A stretch of 37,005 nucleotides of DNA from JAICIG01 sp035532215. GTDB lineage: Bacteria; Planctomycetota; Planctomycetia; Pirellulales; JAICIG01. The DNA lies in contig DATKRK010000374.1 in NCBI GenBank assembly GCA_035532215.1, forward strand, positions 1-37,005, read 5' to 3'. The notes under the pieces are model-generated. The model had not been told where the DNA came from. It saw nothing but the letters and a program-made list of their open reading frames with translations, and did no database searches. Shown here one piece after another: positions 17,075 to 25,878 of the stretch (positions are counted from its first letter, which is position 1; each line of letters opens with the position of its first letter). The position numbers were made by a program, and so were the translations under genes.

Positions 17075-20000
17075 TTACCGGATCGTCACGAAGTCATTGT
17101 GATTGAACAGCACGTGGACCAGATTCTCCCGTGCCCGCTGGTGTGGCGAGGTTGATGGCTTCACGGTCGCGGCGGGGCCGGCGGCGAAGGCGGTGAGCTT
17201 GCCGGGGTCGGCGAACTTTCGGGCCTGCTCGGCGAGAAATTTTTCGCATGCGGCCCGTTCGGCGTCGGTCGGCTGGCGAGAGAGCACTTGCTCGAAGGCC
17301 GCGACGATGAACGCCGCGTTGGCTTCCGCCGTCGGCTCGGCGCCGGCTTGCTGCGAAAGGGCGCCGGCCAGCTTGCGCGATTGGGCGAACGAGAGGCTGC
17401 TGTTTGCCAAGGCCAGCGCCTGCTGCGGCACGATGCTTTCGTCGCGGCGGTAACACTCGGTCACGCTGGGGGCGTCGAACAGCTTGAGGAACGTCATGTA
17501 CTTTTCGTGGGCATGGCGGAAGTAGACGCTGCGCCGCGCCGAGGTTTCGCCCGCGTTCTGGTCGATCTCGGCGCCTCCCATTGCCGGGTCGAGCGCGCCG
17601 GCGCACGCCAGCACGCTGTCGCGCACCAGTTCGCCTTCCATCCGCCGCACCTTGAACCGCCACAGATTGCGATTGTCGGGGTCGATCGCCGCGTTGCTTG
17701 CGTCGGCCGCCGACGGCGACGATTGCCGGCGGTATGCGTCGCTAGTCACGATCAGCCGATGAATCGCCTTCATGCTCCAGCCGCGGTCGATGAACTCGAC
17801 GGCCAGCCAATCGAGCAAAGCCGGATTCACCGGCGGCTTGCCGTTGAGGCCGAAGTCGAACACGGTCGGCACGAGCCCGTCGCCAAAGTGCCGCAGCCAC
17901 ATCTGGTTCACCGCCACGCGGGCCGTGAGCGGGTTTTGGGAACTGGCGATCCAGCGGGCCAGCGCCAACCGCCGGCCGGTGCTCGTCGCCGGGTAGATGC
18001 TATCGAGCGGCGAGTAGGCGTGGCCGGGGTTCTGCGCGGCGGTTTTGGCCGCTTCGAGGGCCTTGTTCGTCTCCGCGAGTTTCGTTTCCGCCGTCTTGGC
18101 GGCCTGCTTCGTCTTCTCGTCGCCTTCCTTCACCGCCGCCTGGGCCGCGGCATGCGCTTGCTGGGCGGCGATCAGGTTTCGTTCGGCTGCGGCCAGCGCG
18201 GCTTGCTTTTCGGCGGCCGCCGCAGCTTGGGAGAGCGCTTCGGCGTCGGCGGCCGCAGGCGTGGCGTACTGGGCGTTGTCGGCCGCGATGCGAGCGGCGA
18301 TCGAGGCGACGTTCGTTTCGGCCGCGGCCAGGCTCTTTTCGGCCAACAGCATGCCGCCGGCGGCTTTCTCGACGGCCAGCTTCGCGACGTCGAGCGTGGT
18401 CGCCTCGCCGGGCTTGGCTTCGCCTGTCGTCGGCTCGACGAGCTTCGCCGCCGGGTCGAGCGGCGCGGCTTCGATCGACAGGAATTCGGCGGTGGCGTCA
18501 AAGGCCCACACGCTCAGCCGGCCTGTGCGTCGTTCGCCGGGCAAGCGGTACGCCAAGAGCATTTGGCCGTCGACCGAGACGTTGAGCAAGTTGCCGCGCA
18601 CTTCAAGCTTCAGCAGGTACGGTTGGTTGAGCTTCACGTCCAGCGTTTTGGCGCCTTCGAGCGGATAGGCATGTTTGCCTTGTGCGGAATGATAGACTTG
18701 TAGCTTCGGCCCGCCGGCATAGGCGCTCAGGAAAACGCCTTGAAACGAGCCGTCTTCGGCATCGTCGAAGCTCAGGCCGACCGATTTCCATTTCTCGCCG
18801 CCCGTGATCTGAAACCGGAACGAGGCGGTAAAGTCGGGCGGATGATTGGCCAGCGACGTGAGCTTGCACTGATCGGCGATGATTTGCTTTTGCAACAGAT
18901 GGCCATCGCGGTATTCCCATTGGCCAAGGCGGGTCTGCCAAAGCTCGGGCTTGGCCGTCGCAAAATCGTCCGACAAAAACGGCGCCGGGGCCTTCGGCGG
19001 TTCGGCGGGCGGCGTTTGCGAGACGATCGCGGCAAGCTGGTTTTCGGCGGCCGAGGTCGTTTCCTTCGCTTGGGCCAGCGACGTGCGGGCGCCGTCGAGC
19101 GCAGTCTTGGCCGCGGCGAGCGTCTCTTGCTGCACGAACGGCCGCAAGGCCGGGTAATAGGCCGTGGCCGGCAGCGAAACCGGCTCGACGTTCATTTCGT
19201 CGCCGGCAAACACCGCAGGCACGCCGGCCGAAAGCGGATGCTCCTTGTCGGGGTTGGCCTCGTTGCCGCGCACGAACAAATAGGTGGGCGTCGCGGCGTC
19301 GGCGTCGTAGACGCGCGGCAATCCATCGGCGTTCAGGTCGGCTACGCCCGGCACGCGGTCGGTGCGCACCTGGTACGGCTCGAAGAACGCCCGGAACTGG
19401 TAATACTCTTCCTGCGCGATCGGATCGTAGCGATGGTCGTGGCAGCGGGCGCAGTTCATCGTCAGCCCCAGAAACGCCTTGGCCGTGTGCTCGACCGTAT
19501 TATCGAGCCAGACGTTGCGGTTGAACTTGAACCAATTGCGCGCCAAAAAGCCGGTCGCCCGCAGCGTCGCCGGATCGTCGGGCGCCAGTTCGTCGCCGGC
19601 CAGCATCTCGACGATCATCCGATCGTAAGGCTTGTCGGCGTTGACGTTCTCGATGATCCAATCGCGCCACCGCCAGATGTGCCGCTGGCTGTCGCGAATT
19701 TCCATGCCGTAGCCGGCCCAATCGCTGTAGCGCCAGACGTCCATCCAGTGCCGCCCCCAGCGCTCGCCGTAACGCGGGCTGGCCAGCAGGCGATCGACGA
19801 CCTTTTCGTAAGCATCGGCCGACGCATCGTCCAAATAGGCGTGCAGCTCTTCGCGAGTCGGCGGCAGGCCGATCAAATCGAGATACGCCCGCCGTAATTG
19901 AAGTTGCTTATCGGCGGCCGGCAACGGCTTGAGCCCGAGCCGCTGGTGCTCGACGGCCAGGAAGGCGTCGACCGGGTGCGCGGCGCCGGCGATGGCCGGA

Positions 20001-20440
20001 ACCGCCGGCCGCTGGGGCGCCAGGAACGACCAATGCTTACGCGGATCGGGAGGCGGCGCTTCGTCGGGCGCCTTGGCGCCTTGGTCGATCCAGGCCGCGA
20101 GCCTGGCGATTTCTTCGGCCGCGAGCGGTTCCCCTTCGCCCTCGGGCGGCATGCGCCAACCGTCTTTGCCGCGGACCGCCTGGATCAACAGGCTCTCGCC
20201 GCTCTTAAGCGGCACGATCGCCGGTCCCTGATCGCCCCCCTGGCGGATCGCCGCCGCCGTATCGAGCCTGAGCGCATTCTCCTGCTTCAGCGAACCATGG
20301 CAGGCCGCGCAGCGCTTGCTGAAGAGCGGTTTGATCTCCTTGACGTAATCGACCTCGTCGGCCGCGAATAAAGGCCCGACGAGCATCAACCAGCAGAACA
20401 GCGAACCAGCGACCTGGCGGGAACCAGCGGCCTGGGGCAT
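17075..20440 (-). CDS. PSCyt1/DUF1549/DUF1553 planctomycete cytochrome protein
   Basis: A 1121-residue exported protein. A signal peptide (about residues 1-26, ending Phe-Ala) is followed by a cytochrome-c-like PSCyt1 domain with the haem motif CAACH (Cys44-His48) and a Trp-Arg-Met-Pro-Pro segment that can supply the Met ligand. DUF1549 comes next (about 155-370, with YLDLIGLPPT and CARCHDHRYDPI, a second possible haem motif). In the middle lies a beta-rich concanavalin-like domain (about 490-655) and an Ala/Glu/Lys-rich coiled coil (about 660-825). DUF1553 ends the protein (about 845-1090, with ALARWI, NQMWLRHFGDGLV, SSFAQSR-like end). Function is not established; an electron-transferring role in polysaccharide use is a common guess. 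AGAGGT 7 bases before ATG supports the start. The XylR-like regulator lies just upstream in the same direction. Confidence 0.93.
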   Translation of the reverse strand: MPQAAGSRQVAGSLFCWLMLVGPLFAADEVDYVKEIKPLFSKRCAACHGSLKQENALRLDTAAAIRQGGDQGPAIVPLKSGESLLIQAVRGKDGWRMPPEGEGEPLAAEEIARLAAWIDQGAKAPDEAPPPDPRKHWSFLAPQRPAVPAIAGAAHPVDAFLAVEHQRLGLKPLPAADKQLQLRRAYLDLIGLPPTREELHAYLDDASADAYEKVVDRLLASPRYGERWGRHWMDVWRYSDWAGYGMEIRDSQRHIWRWRDWIIENVNADKPYDRMIVEMLAGDELAPDDPATLRATGFLARNWFKFNRNVWLDNTVEHTAKAFLGLTMNCARCHDHRYDPIAQEEYYQFRAFFEPYQVRTDRVPGVADLNADGLPRVYDADAATPTYLFVRGNEANPDKEHPLSAGVPAVFAGDEMNVEPVSLPATAYYPALRPFVQQETLAAAKTALDGARTSLAQAKETTSAAENQLAAIVSQTPPAEPPKAPAPFLSDDFATAKPELWQTRLGQWEYRDGHLLQKQIIADQCKLTSLANHPPDFTASFRFQITGGEKWKSVGLSFDDAEDGSFQGVFLSAYAGGPKLQVYHSAQGKHAYPLEGAKTLDVKLNQPYLLKLEVRGNLLNVSVDGQMLLAYRLPGERRTGRLSVWAFDATAEFLSIEAAPLDPAAKLVEPTTGEAKPGEATTLDVAKLAVEKAAGGMLLAEKSLAAAETNVASIAARIAADNAQYATPAAADAEALSQAAAAAEKQAALAAAERNLIAAQQAHAAAQAAVKEGDEKTKQAAKTAETKLAETNKALEAAKTAAQNPGHAYSPLDSIYPATSTGRRLALARWIASSQNPLTARVAVNQMWLRHFGDGLVPTVFDFGLNGKPPVNPALLDWLAVEFIDRGWSMKAIHRLIVTSDAYRRQSSPSAADASNAAIDPDNRNLWRFKVRRMEGELVRDSVLACAGALDPAMGGAEIDQNAGETSARRSVYFRHAHEKYMTFLKLFDAPSVTECYRRDESIVPQQALALANSSLSFAQSRKLAGALSQQAGAEPTAEANAAFIVAAFEQVLSRQPTDAERAACEKFLAEQARKFADPGKLTAFAAGPAATVKPSTSPHQRARENLVHVLFNHNDFVTIR

Positions 20441-20570
20441 GGGCCGACCTCTTATTTGGGCGGGGCGGGATGTTCGGCAAGCCTTGAAGCCAACCGCCTG
20501 GCGGCGGAACGCATCAAAGCTCGTTTCTGCGTCGGTTCAGTATAGCAGAACCAGCCGGCGGAGGTACAAG

Positions 20571-21752
20571 CTACTCTTCGCCCGGTTTTCTCGAACCGCT
20601 CGCGCGCTGCTGGCGGCGATAAGCGCTGGGCGAGCGGCCGATGAGTTGCTTGAAGGCGGCGCTGAGATACTCGGCGTGCTCGAAGCCGGCGCGCTCGGCC
20701 ACGGCGGCGATGCTGAGATCGGTTTCGGCGAGCAATTGCTTGACCCGTTCGAGTTTCAATCGCACGATCTCCTCGTGCGGCGTGCGTCCGAGCCGGGCCC
20801 GGAAGCGGCTTTCGAGCACGCGCCGCGAAAGCGTCACGGCCTTGAGCACGTCGCCGACGTTGATGCCGTCGCAAGCGTGCTCGCGGATGAACCGGACGGC
20901 GGCCGCCACTTCCCGGTCTTCCATCGCCAGCACGTCGGTCGATTCCCGGACCTCGATGCCCAGCGGCTCGATCAAGTGCGGTTCGGGGGGCGCCGCGGCG
21001 CCGGCCAGCAGGCGGTCGAGCAAGGCCGCCGCCTCGTAGCCCGTGCGAAAGGTGTTGGGAATCACGCTGGTCAGCGGAGGCGTGGACAGGTCGCAGAGCA
21101 GTTCGTCGTTGTCGACGCCGATCACCGCCACGTCTTCGGGCACGGCGACGTCGATGTCGCGGCAGACGTCGAGCAATTGCTGGGCGCGGATGTCGTAGCA
21201 GGCCATCACGCCCACCGGCTTCGGCAAGCGGCGAATCCAATCGGCCAGCCGGCGCTGCTGGCGGTCGCGAGATGCGCGGCGGCCAGCCGAGCCGGCCGAG
21301 TCGAAGACATGGCACGTGCAACCTCGCTCGGCGGCGAACTCGACGAAGTGGTCGCGGCGCCAGTTCGACCAATTGAAGGCCGAATCGCCGCAAAAGGCCA
21401 GGCGCCGAAAGCCGCGCTGCCAGAGATGTTCGCCCGCCATGCGCGCGATCACGCGGTCGTCGGTTTCGACCCAGGGCACGCCGGGCGCCTCCCGTGCGGC
21501 GCTGACGTCGACGACCGGCAAGCGCGTTTTGAGCACGGCCCGCGCGATGGCCTCGTTTTCGATCCGGGCGATGATTCCGTCGCCTTGCCACCGCGCCAGC
21601 CACGCCGGCGGCGTATCGCCGCGCCCTTGCTCGGCCAGGTGGATCGACCAAGGGCGGTGCTCGCGGACGTAGGCTACGATGCCCTTGAGCAGCCCGCGGG
21701 CGTACGCATTCGAAGTCTCGATCAACAAGGCCACGGCCGGTCGCTGTTTCAT
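20571..21752 (-). CDS. XylR-like transcription regulator (sugar-binding domain plus AraC HTH)
   Basis: A 393-residue regulator. Residues about 5-270 form a LacI/periplasmic-binding-type ligand domain (LLIETSNAYARGLLKGI at the start, GVMACYDIRAQQLL, EDVAVIGVDND). Residues about 285-385 form an AraC-type double helix-turn-helix (SRRVLESRFRARLGRTPHEEI, then ERAGFEHAEYLSAAFKQLIGRSPSAYR). This domain order is that of XylR, which responds to xylose; the sugar here is unknown. It lies 130 bp upstream of, and in the same direction as, the PSCyt1 gene and DUF1501 gene, so control of that set is likely, possibly with autoregulation. No repeated operator half-sites could be fixed by eye. Confidence 0.9.
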   Translation of the reverse strand: MKQRPAVALLIETSNAYARGLLKGIVAYVREHRPWSIHLAEQGRGDTPPAWLARWQGDGIIARIENEAIARAVLKTRLPVVDVSAAREAPGVPWVETDDRVIARMAGEHLWQRGFRRLAFCGDSAFNWSNWRRDHFVEFAAERGCTCHVFDSAGSAGRRASRDRQQRRLADWIRRLPKPVGVMACYDIRAQQLLDVCRDIDVAVPEDVAVIGVDNDELLCDLSTPPLTSVIPNTFRTGYEAAALLDRLLAGAAAPPEPHLIEPLGIEVRESTDVLAMEDREVAAAVRFIREHACDGINVGDVLKAVTLSRRVLESRFRARLGRTPHEEIVRLKLERVKQLLAETDLSIAAVAERAGFEHAEYLSAAFKQLIGRSPSAYRRQQRASGSRKPGEE

Positions 21753-21928
21753 GATCGTTGCCAGACGTGATGCAATTCTGCGCCGCTTGCTCTCTCAGCT
21801 ATTCCACGTTAATCGCTCGCCGCGCCGGCGTAAATTGCGGGCCTCGCCCGCACTGCCGGTCCGCCTCGGTTGCCGGGGGGCTACTCACGCGCCGCGCGGC
21901 CCGCTAGAATCGCCCGGCAACAGGAGAC
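21753..21928. promoter_or_regulatory. Divergent promoter region between regulator and methyltransferase
   Basis: A 176-bp gap between outward-facing genes that must hold both promoters. AGGAG at 21922-21926 is the ribosome binding site of the methyltransferase. No clear -10/-35 pair was recognised. Confidence 0.35.
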
Positions 21929-22786
21929 ATGATGTCCATGCAAAACCCGACCGACGTCGTCCGGCTCGATGGCCCGAATCACCGGCCGGAGCTGCGGCCG
22001 CCCTTGCGATGGTGGGGCGGAAAATACTACATCGCCAAAAAAATCATCGGTTTGTTTCCGCCCGAGTATGACCGCTACGTCGAGCCTTACTCGGGCGCCG
22101 CCTCGGTGCTCTTGAACAAGCCGCTCGGCGAAGACTACTACAACGATCTCGACCGCCGCGTGACGCGGCTGTTCCGCGTGCTGCGCAACCACGGCGAAGA
22201 GCTGGTGCGGCGGTTGCAGCTCACCCCCTATTCGGAAGCCGAGTTCTGGGCCTGCTGCGAAGCCGACCCGGCCGACGCCGACGAGATCGAACTGGCCCGC
22301 CGCGACTTCGTCCGCTGGCGGATGTCGCGAGACGGCGACGGCAAGAACCTGTCCTCGCCCACCAAGCGTTCGCGCCGCGGGCTGACGAACAACGTGGCCG
22401 GCTACCTGTCGATCATCGACCACGAGCTGCCCAAGATCGCCGACCGGCTGCGGCGCGTCGAAATCCTCTGCCGCCCGGCCTTGGAGGTGATCCGTCAACT
22501 CGACGGCCCCACGACGCTGTTTTACGTCGACCCGCCCTATCCGCACATGTCGCGCGGCAAAGGCGCCACCAATGTCTACGCCTACGAGATGAGCGACGAC
22601 GAGCATCGCGAGCTCTCGGCCGCGCTGCACTCGATCGAAGGCAAGGCGTTGCTCTCCGGCTATGCTTGCCCCTTGTACGACGAGCTATTCAGCGATTGGC
22701 GGCTGGTTCACATCCCCAAGAAGCGCGACGTCGGCAACGGCCCCAAGGCCGACGCGGTCGAGTGCATCTGGTTGAATTACGAGTAG
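21929..22786 (+). CDS. D12-class DNA adenine-N6 methyltransferase
   Basis: Transfers a methyl group from S-adenosylmethionine to adenine N6 in DNA. Of 285 residues, RWWGGKYYIAKKI (about 28-40) is the N-terminal SAM-binding motif of the Dam/D12 class, VEPYSGAASVLLNKP (51-65) is motif I-like, and VDPPY (200-204) is the catalytic DPPY motif. A target-recognition segment lies between (about 85-180) and is not obviously that of GATC Dam. No restriction endonuclease gene is adjacent, so it may be an orphan regulatory or phage-type enzyme. Three in-frame ATGs (21929, 21932, 21938) follow AGGAG at 21922-21926; spacing of 5 bases favours 21932, and spacing of 11 bases allows 21938. Confidence 0.9.
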   Translation: MMSMQNPTDVVRLDGPNHRPELRPPLRWWGGKYYIAKKIIGLFPPEYDRYVEPYSGAASVLLNKPLGEDYYNDLDRRVTRLFRVLRNHGEELVRRLQLTPYSEAEFWACCEADPADADEIELARRDFVRWRMSRDGDGKNLSSPTKRSRRGLTNNVAGYLSIIDHELPKIADRLRRVEILCRPALEVIRQLDGPTTLFYVDPPYPHMSRGKGATNVYAYEMSDDEHRELSAALHSIEGKALLSGYACPLYDELFSDWRLVHIPKKRDVGNGPKADAVECIWLNYE

Positions 22787-22815
22787 GCGGACCGCCCACT
22801 GCTGTAATTCTCGTA

Positions 22816-22870
22816 GGTTATGCTTCAGCATAACCGCGGTGCGCCTTGGGGGTTATGCTGAAGCATAACC
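22816..22870. repeat. Two GGTTATGC hairpins in inverted orientation
   Basis: GGTTATGCTTCAGCATAACC at 22816-22835 is an 8-bp stem with a TTCA loop. Its reverse complement lies at 22851-22870. The two copies can also pair with each other. They sit between the convergent methyltransferase and membrane-anchored protein genes, where they may act as RNA-end structures. A third copy is at 25022-25040. Confidence 0.85.
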
Positions 22871-22876
22871 TATGGA

Positions 22877-24049
22877 CTATGGATGGGGCGGGCCGCCGGC
22901 GTCTTCGAGTTGGAAATCGGCCAGGGCTTTGAGGCCGTCCCAATAGGGATTGAAGTCGAGATCTTCTCGTTTCAACTTCGCAGCTACGGTCTTCGACTCG
23001 GGCTGTTCTTCATCGGGCGGCATGATTCGCCAGGCGACCTCGCGGCAAATGTCTGCCAGCTCTGCGAGCACGGCCAACTTCAGCGATTTGGCTTGCGGCG
23101 TGAGGCAGTCGCGCGACTGGGAATCGATCAACAAGTTCGGCTGCGGCAGGCGCACTGCAAAATCAACCTCGTTCCCGGCCCCGCGAGGCAAGTAAGATTG
23201 GCCGTCGTAATACTTGACTGCCGCGGCACGCAGCTCCTGCAATTGCGTCAGGGCTTCTTGCCAGGCGGCGATTTCGCCCGCTTCGTCTTGCAAGATGCAG
23301 GCCAGCCGCGTTTGAATGCGGGCGGCTGCGTAGTCAGCCGCAATCACTCCCAAGGCATTGCTCTCATGGCCCGACAGAATGCGAGCGACCTCTTGCACGG
23401 CGGCCAGTTGCTCCCGCAAGGCCGCAATTTGCATTTGCGGATCGCGATTCAGTTCCGCCTGAACGACTCGCGCTGCGGCTAGGTCGATCTCCGCCAGGCT
23501 CTCGCTGAAACGGTGGGGCCGATTTAGCTTCACTAGTTCGTCGCGATAACGCCGCAAGCAACGAACGTACTCTGCCATTGCGTCGCGAACTTCGCTGCCG
23601 CTGCCGCTGCCGCGCAGTTGCGCGAAAGCGACTTGCACCTGCGCTTGTCGCGCCTGTACGAACGCCACCTCGTGGTCCTCGCCGCCCTTTGAACCGTTTT
23701 GCCAGAGAATCCGGACTTTGCGGCCTGCATTCTTCAGCCAAGCGGCCGATTTTTGCAGGGCCTCTTCTTCTTCACTTGCGATTCCCTTTCGCCGGGCGAT
23801 CTCCATCAGCCAGCGAGTCGCCACCTCCTGCCGATTGTACTCAGGTCGGCTGTCGTAGATTCCCATCTCGTAGGGAACGTAACCGTGCAGCCGCTTGGCC
23901 TGCGACGCAACTTGATCCAAACGCGCGTTGCGTTCGATCCGCCGTTGTCGATGCACGAACCACAGGCTGACCAGGCTTGCGACGAACACCAGCCAAAACA
24001 ACGCCGCCAGGCGGAATTGCAGCCTTCGTCGAAAACGTTTCACGGCCAT
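22877..24049 (-). CDS. Membrane-anchored protein of unknown function
   Basis: A 390-residue protein with a short basic start (Met-Ala-Val-Lys-Arg-Phe-Arg-Arg-Arg), one transmembrane helix at about residues 12-32, and a long soluble part rich in Ala, Glu, Gln and Arg that is probably helical (about 130-280). The N-terminal pattern, basic residues then a single helix, is common in planctomycete membrane-anchored proteins. The topology suggests that the large domain lies outside the cytoplasm. There is no known enzymatic motif and no cysteine pair pattern. It is convergent with the methyltransferase and starts after a 480-bp gap. There is no ribosome binding site before the ATG. Function unknown. 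Confidence 0.7.
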   Translation of the reverse strand: MAVKRFRRRLQFRLAALFWLVFVASLVSLWFVHRQRRIERNARLDQVASQAKRLHGYVPYEMGIYDSRPEYNRQEVATRWLMEIARRKGIASEEEEALQKSAAWLKNAGRKVRILWQNGSKGGEDHEVAFVQARQAQVQVAFAQLRGSGSGSEVRDAMAEYVRCLRRYRDELVKLNRPHRFSESLAEIDLAAARVVQAELNRDPQMQIAALREQLAAVQEVARILSGHESNALGVIAADYAAARIQTRLACILQDEAGEIAAWQEALTQLQELRAAAVKYYDGQSYLPRGAGNEVDFAVRLPQPNLLIDSQSRDCLTPQAKSLKLAVLAELADICREVAWRIMPPDEEQPESKTVAAKLKREDLDFNPYWDGLKALADFQLEDAGGPPHP

Positions 24050-24530
24050 CTAGAGCGACCCTCGCGAGGCCCGAGCCAACTTGGTTATAAGTTAGCTTAA
24101 CCAATTCTCGACTCGGACGTGACGCTGGTAAGGTCGATTTGGTTGCAACTCGCGCTCCGCCGTTACACAGTCTTCCTATCCTGTCTGCCACCAGCTTTAG
24201 CTGGTGGTCTCGGCTACAGCACACTCTTCCTTTTTAGCCGGCTTCAGCCGGCTTGCGACCCCTTTGGAAGCCGGCTGAAGCCGGCTCAGAAAGGGTGGTG
24301 TGCCTAGGAGACCACCAGCTAAAGCTGGTGGCAAACGAGCTTCGTCGATCGCCGATCATCCCCGCCCTGCCAAGCACACTGGTCTATTCCGTGCTAGCAC
24401 TGCCGGCCCAATACCTGGTGATTCCGTGACTTATGACGAGCGGCAGGCGAGTTGCGACCGGTCGATTGGCAATCGCCCGACGCTTGCCGTAAACTTCGTG
24501 AAATCTATTCCGCTTGCAGGAGCCGCCGCC
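24050..24530. other. Gene-free gap holding a large nested palindrome
   Basis: A 481-bp divergent intergenic region. Apart from the 144-bp palindromic element at 24188-24331 it holds no gene that can be supported. A GCAGGAG ribosome binding site lies at its right end, 8 bases before the GTG start at 24531. Confidence 0.6.
24188..24331. mobile_element. 144-bp nested palindromic element (MITE-like)
   Basis: The outer ends are each palindromic and complementary to one another: CCACCAGCTTTAGCTGGTGG at the left and CCACCAGCTAAAGCTGGTGG at the right. Inside is a second pair, AGCCGGCTTCAGCCGGCT and AGCCGGCTGAAGCCGGCT. The whole element can fold into one long stem or a four-armed cruciform. It has no coding content. 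Mobility is inferred from shape. Confidence 0.75.
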
Positions 24531-25022
24531 GTGAACAAGCGATTCGTCAAGCAGTTCCTGCTGAGCAGTCATGCGATCGAGGCGCACCTGATTTGCCCGT
24601 TGATGATCGTGGTGCTCTCCATCGATCTTCTCAGCGGCAGGGCCAAGCACGACTATCGGCTCGCGCTCGTGTTTTTCATCGTCGCCTATCCGCTGCTCTT
24701 GCTGCTGTCGTGGTGGTCGGATCGCTCGAACGAACGAGCAAAGGCTCGATATGCGATCGACTATCACTCGGCGCCGGAAAAGCTGCGGCGGCAGCGACGC
24801 CGCTGGCGCCTGGTCGCCTTTGCCGTATTGCTCGTCGCCGCCTGGTTCTGCATTTCTCTCGGCGAGCGCGGCTGGCGGTTTGATTTCATCCCCGCCCAGT
24901 ACTTGGGCTATTTCATGCTCGGTCTTTGCTTGCTCGGCGCCATAGGCGTCAGCATCCGGCGCGGCGGCCCGCTCGATCCGCGCAACGATCCGCCGCCGAG
25001 TTCCTCGTTGGAAACCGAGTAG
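24531..25022 (+). CDS. Small four-helix membrane protein of unknown function
   Basis: A 163-residue protein starting at GTG, chosen because AGGAG lies 8 bases upstream and because the upstream open frame runs through the palindromic element. Four hydrophobic segments are visible: about residues 20-35, 43-62, 95-113 and 125-145. A basic/charged loop (Ser-Asn-Glu-Arg-Ala-Lys and Leu-Arg-Arg-Gln-Arg-Arg-Arg) separates the two pairs and is probably cytoplasmic. The C-terminus is Pro/Ser-rich. There is no catalytic motif. The stop codon overlaps the first base of a GGTTATGC hairpin (25022-25040). The next gene starts 65 bp downstream in the same direction, so both may be co-transcribed. Confidence 0.7.
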   Translation: MNKRFVKQFLLSSHAIEAHLICPLMIVVLSIDLLSGRAKHDYRLALVFFIVAYPLLLLLSWWSDRSNERAKARYAIDYHSAPEKLRRQRRRWRLVAFAVLLVAAWFCISLGERGWRFDFIPAQYLGYFMLGLCLLGAIGVSIRRGGPLDPRNDPPPSSSLETE

Positions 25023-25040
25023 GTTATGCTTCAGCATAAC
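25022..25040. repeat. Third copy of the GGTTATGC hairpin
   Basis: GGTTATGCTTCAGCATAAC, one base shorter than the copies at 22816 and 22851. It overlaps the stop codon of the four-helix membrane protein gene and lies 48 bp before the next gene. Confidence 0.8.
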
Positions 25041-25087
25041 TTGGCGTCTCTGCGAGTGTTATGCTACGTAACTGCGACGAGGGCGGT

Positions 25088-25876
25088 ATGGCCGATCGAG
25101 AACGCGTCGTGGCGATGTGGCGGGCGCGGCTGGCGTTTTGGCGCGAGCGGCTCGAAGCCCGCCGGCCCTGGGTGGCCCGGGCCTATGTGCGCGTGCTGTC
25201 GTTCTTGCTCGCCCGCTATGCGCCGGAGCAGAAAACGACGGCCGGCGACGCTACGGCGGGCGACTCAGCCGCCGGCGGCGAGGCAAGTTCACTTGCCGAA
25301 GAGCCCGACGACGAGCGTTCGCGGATGGCGTTCTACGAGGCGCCCGCGGTCGGCGCTGGCAAGCCAGCCCGCAGCGTCGGCGCCATTCGCAGCATGCTCG
25401 AAACGGTGCGCGAAAATCAGCCGCAGCGCGAACGGGCCGGCCCGCTGGCGGCCGGCTTGCCTGGCGACGAATGGATCGCGGTGGCGGCCTTCTACGACCC
25501 GGCGGAAGTCGAGCGGCTGCGGCGGATGCTCGGACACGCGGGCATCGAGGTTCGCGTCGAGCGCTTCCGGCGGATGCAAAAGGCGTTGGTCCGCATGGCC
25601 GACAAGGACCGCGCGCAGCCGATCGTGCTCGAACACGCCGCCGACTGCCGCGATTCGAGCCGCCGGCGGAAGCAGTACGCGGAGGCTTGGATCAAGCCCG
25701 GCGCCGCTTGCGGGGCCGTGCTCGACGCGATCTTGTTCGCCGTCTTGCCCTGGGCCGCGGGGTTCGCATTGCCCGACGCTCGTTATTACCTGTTCTTCAG
25801 CCTGTTTGGCGCCGTGGTAGGCGTTTGGGCCGGGGCCGTCGTCGGCTTCCTCGCCGGCACGATCGCGGATGGGTGA
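25088..25876 (+). CDS. Protein with DUF2007-like domain and C-terminal membrane helices
   Basis: A 262-residue protein. The N-terminal ~40 residues are Arg/Trp-rich and helical. A low-complexity Ala/Gly/Asp/Glu stretch follows (about 50-90). Residues about 130-190 (WIAVAAFYDPAEVERLRRML and AGIEVRVERFRR) look like the DUF2007 'putative signal transducing' fold, in which a change of residues between two ends of a helix pair is typical; this assignment is tentative. The last ~55 residues hold two membrane helices with Gly-rich faces, suggestive of a glycine-zipper. The start at 25088 is favoured by GAGGG a few bases upstream; a start at 25061 is possible. It is convergent with gatB. Confidence 0.65.
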   Translation: MADRERVVAMWRARLAFWRERLEARRPWVARAYVRVLSFLLARYAPEQKTTAGDATAGDSAAGGEASSLAEEPDDERSRMAFYEAPAVGAGKPARSVGAIRSMLETVRENQPQRERAGPLAAGLPGDEWIAVAAFYDPAEVERLRRMLGHAGIEVRVERFRRMQKALVRMADKDRAQPIVLEHAADCRDSSRRRKQYAEAWIKPGAACGAVLDAILFAVLPWAAGFALPDARYYLFFSLFGAVVGVWAGAVVGFLAGTIADG

Positions 25877-25878
25877 GG

